Source: Flavobacteriaceae bacterium UBA7302
GTDB taxonomy: Bacteria; Bacteroidota; Bacteroidia; Flavobacteriales; Flavobacteriaceae
Length of the DNA stretch: 46,791 bases
Assembly: GCA_002471825.1 (NCBI GenBank)
Contig: DKQS01000008.1
Coordinates: forward strand, 1 to 46,791
Direction of reading: 5' to 3'
Position 1 is the first letter of the stretch; each line of letters starts with the position of its first letter. Positions 42,201-46,791 of the stretch are shown one piece after another. The translations under genes and the position numbers were made by a program. The notes beneath the pieces were generated by a model. That model searched no databases. It saw only the letters and a list, made by a program, of their open reading frames with translations, and was not told where the DNA came from.

Positions 42201-45200
42201 TTAAAAACTTTGTTCTATTTCGTCTTTAGGTCCTACGATGATGTTGTCATAGAATCGCATTCCTGTACCTGCAGGAATCTTCTTACCTACGATTACATTT
42301 TCCTTAAGACCTTCTAAGGTATCTACTTTACCGCTTACCGCAGCCTCATTCAATACTTTTGTAGTTTCCTGGAAGGAAGCCGCAGAGATGAATGATTTGG
42401 TCTGTAACGAAGCTCTAGTGATTCCTTGTAATACTTGTTCAGCTGTTGCTGGTTTTGCATCTCTTGCAACCACCAAGTTCTTATCATTTCTTCTCAATAA
42501 AGAGTTTTCATCTCTCAACTGACGTGCAGAAATGATTTGACCAGCTTTTAAGTTTTCAGAATCTCCAGCATCTTCTACTACTTTCATTCCGTAGATAGCA
42601 TCGTTTTCTTCGATGAAGTCATTCTTGTGAATCAATTGATTCTCTAAGAATAAAGTATCTCCTGAATCGATGATTCTTACTTTACGCATCATCTGACGAA
42701 CAACTACTTCGAAGTGTTTGTCGTTAATTTTCACACCTTGTAGACGGTATACTTCTTGAATTTCATTCACTAAGTACTCTTGTACTGCAGATGGGCCTTT
42801 GATACGTAAAATATCAGACGGAGTGGTAGCACCATCAGACAATGGCATACCGGACTTGATAAAGTCGTTTTCTTGTACTAAGATTTGGTTTGATAACTTC
42901 ACCAAGTACTTCTTAATTTCACCTGTCTTCGACTCTACGATGATCTCACGGTTACCTCTTTTGATTTTTCCAAAAGATACTACACCATCAATTTCTGTCA
43001 CTACAGAAGGATTCGATGGGTTTCTTGCCTCGAATAACTCGGTTACTCTTGGAAGACCACCTGTAATATCCCCCGCTTTTCCAGATTTTCTTGGAATCTT
43101 CACTAATGTTTTACCTGATTCTACTTTTTCACCATCATCTACAATCAAGTGAGCACCTACAGGCAAACTATACGAACGCAATGCATTTCCATCCTTATCA
43201 ACAATCATTAATGATGGTAAAATTTTCTTGTTCTTAGAATCAGTAATTACCTTTTCTTTGAATCCTGTTTGTTCATCAATTTCTACAGAATAGTTGATTC
43301 CTTGCTCTAAGTTATCGAACTGTACCGTTCCGTCGAATTCAGAAACGATCACACCGTTAAATGGATCCCACTGACAAATTACATCACCTTTCTTAATGGT
43401 TCTTCTATCTTTCTTGAAGATGATAGATCCGTAAGGAATGATGTTTGTACTTTGTGTAATATCTGTCTTCTTATCTTTAATCTTGATTTCAGCAGTTCTT
43501 GAAATAACGATATCTACTTCGTTTCCTTCGTTGTCTTTTCCTTGAACAGTTCTCAAGTCGTCGATTTGAACTTTACCGTCAAACTTAGAAATCAATTTGT
43601 TTTCTTCAGAGATGTTACCTGCAACACCACCTACGTGGAATGTTCTTAAGGTTAACTGTGTACCAGGCTCACCGATTGACTGGGCAGCAATTACACCAAC
43701 AGCCTCACCAATTTGAACGTTCTTTCTCGTTGACAAGCTTTGTCCGTAACAAGCGGCACAAATACCTCTAGTAGACTCACAAGTCAATGGAGAACGCACC
43801 TCTACTCTATCGATACCAGATGCTTCAATTTTAGCAGCTAAAGCTGAAGAAATCACATCATTTGCATTCACCAATACTTCATCTGTAATTGGATCGTAAA
43901 CATCATGTAAAGAAACACGACCTTCGATTCTATCAGACAATGGCTCAATAATCTCATCATTTTTCTTCAACGGAGTGATTTCCAATCCTCGTAACGTACC
44001 ACAATCTTCTTCGTTGATAATTACGTCTTGAGAAACATCTACCAAACGACGGGTTAAGTAACCAGCATCTGCCGTTTTCAAGGCCGTATCTGCAAGTCCC
44101 TTACGAGCACCGTGTGTTGAGATAAAGTATTCTAAGATGGACAATCCTTCCTTAAAGTTCGATAAGATTGGGTTTTCGATAATCTCTCCACCACCAGCGG
44201 TCGATTTTTTAGGTTTCGCCATCAATCCACGCATACCTGTCAACTGACGAATCTGCTCTTTCGATCCCCTTGCTCCAGAATCCAACATCATGTATACAGA
44301 GTTAAAACCTTGTTGGTCTTCACGAAGACGCTTCATAGATAATTCCGTCAATCTGTTGTTGGTAGAACTCCACACATCAATTACCTGGTTGTAACGCTCT
44401 TTTTGGGTTAACATACCCATGTTATAGTTCATTACAATTCCATCCACCTCTTGGTTGGCGTCAGCAATCATGGTGTGCTTTTCTTCTGGGATAATGATAT
44501 CACCTAATGAGAATGACAATCCACCTTGGAAAGCGAATTTGTATCCCATGTTCTTGATTTCATCTAAGAACTCTCCAGTGGTAGGAATGTCAGTTACTTT
44601 TAAAATGTTACCGATAATTCCTCTTAAATTCTTTTTGGTAAGAACTTCATTGATAAATCCAGCTTGCTCCGGAACCACCTCATTGAACAATACTCTACCA
44701 GTGGTAGTTTTGATCATCTTGGTAACAATGTTTCCGTTTTCGTCTAGATCTTTGGTTCTTACCGTAATTCCAGCATTCAAATCAACTCTTTCCTCATTGA
44801 AGGCAATAGTTACCTCTTCTGGAGAATAGAACGTTAATCCTTCACCTTTCACAGGCACTTCTTTCGTAGACTTACGCTCTTTGGTCATGTAGTACAAACC
44901 AAGAACCATATCCTGAGAAGGTACGGTTACAGGAGCTCCGTTTGCCGGATTTAAAATATTGTGAGAAGCCAACATTAAAAGTTTCGCTTCTAAAATCGCC
45001 TCAGGCCCTAATGGTAGGTGAACCGCCATCTGGTCACCATCAAAGTCGGCATTAAACGCCGTACATACCAATGGGTGTAATTGAATTGCTTTTCCTTCAA
45101 TTAATTTTGGTTGGAAAGCTTGGATACCTAAACGGTGTAATGTTGGGGCCCTGTTCAATAATACAGGATGTCCTTTAATTACGTTTTCTAAAATATCCCA

Positions 45201-46475
45201 AACTACAGGCTCTTTTCTATCAATAATTTTCTTTGCAGACTTTACAGTCTTTACAATTCCTCTTTCAATCAACTTACGGATCACAAAAGGCTTGTAAAGT
45301 TCCGCTGCCATATCTTTTGGCAATCCACACTCGTGCAATTTCATTTCTGGTCCAACAACAATTACAGAACGCGCAGAATAGTCAACACGCTTTCCTAATA
45401 AGTTCTGACGGAAACGACCTTGCTTACCTTTTAATGAATCAGAAAGTGATTTTAAAGGTCTGTTCGATTCAGTTTTTACTGCAGATGATTTACGTGTGTT
45501 GTCAAATAATGAATCAACTGATTCTTGCAACATACGTTTTTCGTTTCTTAAAATTACTTCAGGAGCTTTGATCTCAACCAAACGCTTCAAACGATTGTTT
45601 CTAATGATCACTCTTCGGTACAAATCGTTCAAATCTGAAGTTGCAAATCGACCACCATCTAATGGAACCAATGGTCTCAATTCTGGTGGGATTACTGGAA
45701 CAGCCTTCATGATCATCCACTCTGGTCTGTTCTCTCTATTTTTCTGAGCATCTCTAAACGCCTCTACAACATTCAAACGCTTTAAGGCTTCTGTCTTACG
45801 TTGTTTAGATGTCTCAGTATTTGCTTTGTGTCTTAATTGGAAAGATAATTCATCCAAATCGATACGCGCTAACAAATCAATCAAACATTCAGCACCCATC
45901 TTAGCGATAAACTTGTTAGGATCTGAATCTTCAAGATATTGATTGTCTTGTGGCAACTCTTCAACGATGTCTAAGTATTCTTCTTCCGTCAAGAAATCCA
46001 TTTTTTGCAATGGCTCTCCCTCGGCATTCTTAGCAATACCTGGTTGAATTACTACATAACGCTCGTAATAGATAATCATGTCTAACTTCTTAGAAGGAAG
46101 ACCTAAAAGGTATCCCATTTTGTTAGGCAATGATCTGAAGTACCAAATATGAGCTACTGGTACTACCAAGTTGATATGACCAACTCTATCTCTACGTACT
46201 TTCTTCTCTGTTACTTCTACACCACAACGGTCACAAACGATTCCTTTGTATCGGATTCTCTTGTATTTTCCACAAGCACATTCGTAGTCTTTTACAGGAC
46301 CAAAAATTCGCTCACAGAATAAACCATCACGTTCAGGTTTGTGCGTACGATAGTTAATGGTTTCTGGTTTTAAAACCTCACCCCTAGATGCCCCTAAGAT
46401 GGCCTCTGGTGATGATAAACCAATTGAAATTTTATTAAACTTTTTTACTGTGTATTTCTCTTGTTTTCTTGCCAT
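42201..46475 (-). CDS. rpoC: DNA-directed RNA polymerase subunit beta'
   Basis: The largest catalytic subunit of RNA polymerase. The 1424-residue protein has the N-terminal zinc site (Cys66, 68, 81, 84), the active-site magnesium motif NADFDGD (475-481), the bridge-helix region, and the second zinc site (EEDCGTLRG, then CESTRGICAACYG). Length is normal for Bacteroidota. It lies downstream of rpoB with an unusually long 97-bp spacer that holds an imperfect inverted repeat (46491-46565). Confidence 0.99.
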   Translation of the reverse strand: MARKQEKYTVKKFNKISIGLSSPEAILGASRGEVLKPETINYRTHKPERDGLFCERIFGPVKDYECACGKYKRIRYKGIVCDRCGVEVTEKKVRRDRVGHINLVVPVAHIWYFRSLPNKMGYLLGLPSKKLDMIIYYERYVVIQPGIAKNAEGEPLQKMDFLTEEEYLDIVEELPQDNQYLEDSDPNKFIAKMGAECLIDLLARIDLDELSFQLRHKANTETSKQRKTEALKRLNVVEAFRDAQKNRENRPEWMIMKAVPVIPPELRPLVPLDGGRFATSDLNDLYRRVIIRNNRLKRLVEIKAPEVILRNEKRMLQESVDSLFDNTRKSSAVKTESNRPLKSLSDSLKGKQGRFRQNLLGKRVDYSARSVIVVGPEMKLHECGLPKDMAAELYKPFVIRKLIERGIVKTVKSAKKIIDRKEPVVWDILENVIKGHPVLLNRAPTLHRLGIQAFQPKLIEGKAIQLHPLVCTAFNADFDGDQMAVHLPLGPEAILEAKLLMLASHNILNPANGAPVTVPSQDMVLGLYYMTKERKSTKEVPVKGEGLTFYSPEEVTIAFNEERVDLNAGITVRTKDLDENGNIVTKMIKTTTGRVLFNEVVPEQAGFINEVLTKKNLRGIIGNILKVTDIPTTGEFLDEIKNMGYKFAFQGGLSFSLGDIIIPEEKHTMIADANQEVDGIVMNYNMGMLTQKERYNQVIDVWSSTNNRLTELSMKRLREDQQGFNSVYMMLDSGARGSKEQIRQLTGMRGLMAKPKKSTAGGGEIIENPILSNFKEGLSILEYFISTHGARKGLADTALKTADAGYLTRRLVDVSQDVIINEEDCGTLRGLEITPLKKNDEIIEPLSDRIEGRVSLHDVYDPITDEVLVNANDVISSALAAKIEASGIDRVEVRSPLTCESTRGICAACYGQSLSTRKNVQIGEAVGVIAAQSIGEPGTQLTLRTFHVGGVAGNISEENKLISKFDGKVQIDDLRTVQGKDNEGNEVDIVISRTAEIKIKDKKTDITQSTNIIPYGSIIFKKDRRTIKKGDVICQWDPFNGVIVSEFDGTVQFDNLEQGINYSVEIDEQTGFKEKVITDSKNKKILPSLMIVDKDGNALRSYSLPVGAHLIVDDGEKVESGKTLVKIPRKSGKAGDITGGLPRVTELFEARNPSNPSVVTEIDGVVSFGKIKRGNREIIVESKTGEIKKYLVKLSNQILVQENDFIKSGMPLSDGATTPSDILRIKGPSAVQEYLVNEIQEVYRLQGVKINDKHFEVVVRQMMRKVRIIDSGDTLFLENQLIHKNDFIEENDAIYGMKVVEDAGDSENLKAGQIISARQLRDENSLLRRNDKNLVVARDAKPATAEQVLQGITRASLQTKSFISAASFQETTKVLNEAAVSGKVDTLEGLKENVIVGKKIPAGTGMRFYDNIIVGPKDEIEQSF

Positions 46476-46490
46476 GTCTTTTTAAAGTCT

Positions 46491-46565
46491 TTAGCTTTTA
46501 GTTTTTAGTAGTCAGTTCTAACTTCAACTTTCTTTCTCCACTCACGACTAATAACTAAGAACTAA
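46491..46565. repeat. Imperfect inverted repeat in the rpoB-rpoC spacer
   Basis: Arms at 46491-46512 (TTAGCTTTTAGTTTTTAGTA...) and 46544-46565 pair at 18 of 22 positions across a 31-nt loop. Both arms are made of TTAGT-like units. It occupies most of the 97-bp spacer between rpoB and rpoC. Confidence 0.65.
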
Positions 46566-46572
46566 TAAAAAA

Positions 46573-46791
46573 TTATTCTTCTAATCTTACGTCTAAACCT
46601 AAACCTTTCAATTCATGCATTAATACATTGAATGACTCTGGTAAGCCAGGTTCTGGCATGGTCTCACCTTTAACGATACTTTCGTAGGTCTTGGCTCTAC
46701 CCATAACATCATCAGATTTTACAGTTAAAATCTCACGTAAAATACTAGATGCACCATAAGCTTCTAATGCCCATACCTCCATCTCACCGAA
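46573..46791 (-). CDS. rpoB: DNA-directed RNA polymerase subunit beta, C-terminal end (partial)
   Basis: The last 72 codons of rpoB, open to the window edge. The sequence FGEMEVWALEAYGA and LPESFNVLMHELKGLGLD is the conserved RpoB C-terminus that contacts beta'. The protein is in frame and intact as far as seen; the rest lies outside the window. It precedes rpoC in the same operon. Confidence 0.98.
   Translation of the reverse strand, partial: FGEMEVWALEAYGASSILREILTVKSDDVMGRAKTYESIVKGETMPEPGLPESFNVLMHELKGLGLDVRLEE

Overview
The window is a piece of an AT-rich Bacteroidota chromosome, most probably of the order Flavobacteriales. The signs are protein families largely confined to that phylum (DUF4294, DUF3467, DUF6428, a DUF4369-thioredoxin lipoprotein), a long-form GAPDH, a Thermus-type isocitrate dehydrogenase, and several genes preceded by the Bacteroidota -7 promoter element TAnnTTTG. 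Genus cannot be told from the sequence alone. Most of the window is core housekeeping DNA in short operons on both strands; no phage, insertion sequence or CRISPR array was seen.

Layout. 1-133: AT-rich, no gene seen. 134-2879 (-): ligA and a secreted DUF4294 protein. 3075-5156 (+): a sulfide-oxidation and sulfur-relay operon (SQR, DsrC/TusE-like, DsrE2-like) behind two tandem 16-bp palindromes. 5240-8206 (-): long GAPDH and an HtrA protease. 8337-10664 (+): dapF, a GNAT acetyltransferase and mltG, overlapping head to tail. 10668-13333 (-): dnaA, low-molecular-weight phosphatase and an RsmI-like methylase. 13502-13900 (+): hotdog thioesterase. 13889-17469 (-): a tight five-gene operon (LEA lipoprotein, ribD, HAD phosphatase, EamA transporter, YigZ). 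17521-20253 (+): GNAT, prmC and a membrane-anchored serine hydrolase. 20402-24081 (+): a metal/metalloid segment holding a frameshifted His-rich DUF4198 gene, a HupE/UreJ-like membrane protein, arsR, DUF6428 and the arsenite exporter ACR3. 24227-27686: a secreted protein of unknown function (+), hutH (-) and a TlpA-like lipoprotein (+). 27694-33295 (-): alkB-like, rluF, tgt, lptF/G, EamA transporter and accA. 33379-37282 (+): a four-gene sugar operon (nucleotidyltransferase, N-acetylhexosamine-kinase-like enzyme, FHS-family sugar transporter, Vat/CatB-like acetyltransferase). 37392-38567 (+): an orphan CHASE2 membrane protein. 38568-39067: a protein-free stretch with two 41-bp repeats, nested inverted repeats, terminators and tRNA-Ser(UGA). 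39068-40129 (+): aroC. 40190-41701 (-): icd. 41833-46791 (-): DUF3467, rpoC and the 3' end of rpoB, which runs off the window.

How the genes work together. The SQR operon would take electrons from sulfide into the quinone pool and pass sulfane sulfur to the DsrE2/TusE-like carriers; the palindromes sit where a class II Crp/Fnr-type activator would bind. The ars genes share a near-palindromic operator found before both arsR and the DUF6428 gene, so they look like one arsenite-responsive regulon. The HAD phosphatase overlaps ribD and could supply the missing dephosphorylation step of riboflavin synthesis. The sugar operon looks like import, 1-phosphorylation and nucleotide activation of an amino sugar. 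These functional links are inferences from gene order and family membership.

Several starts were moved from the longest possible reading frame (gap, tgt, alkB-like, prmC, aroC, thioesterase, arsR, first GNAT of the prmC pair, the 24.2-kb secreted protein) using promoter overlap, translational coupling or family length.
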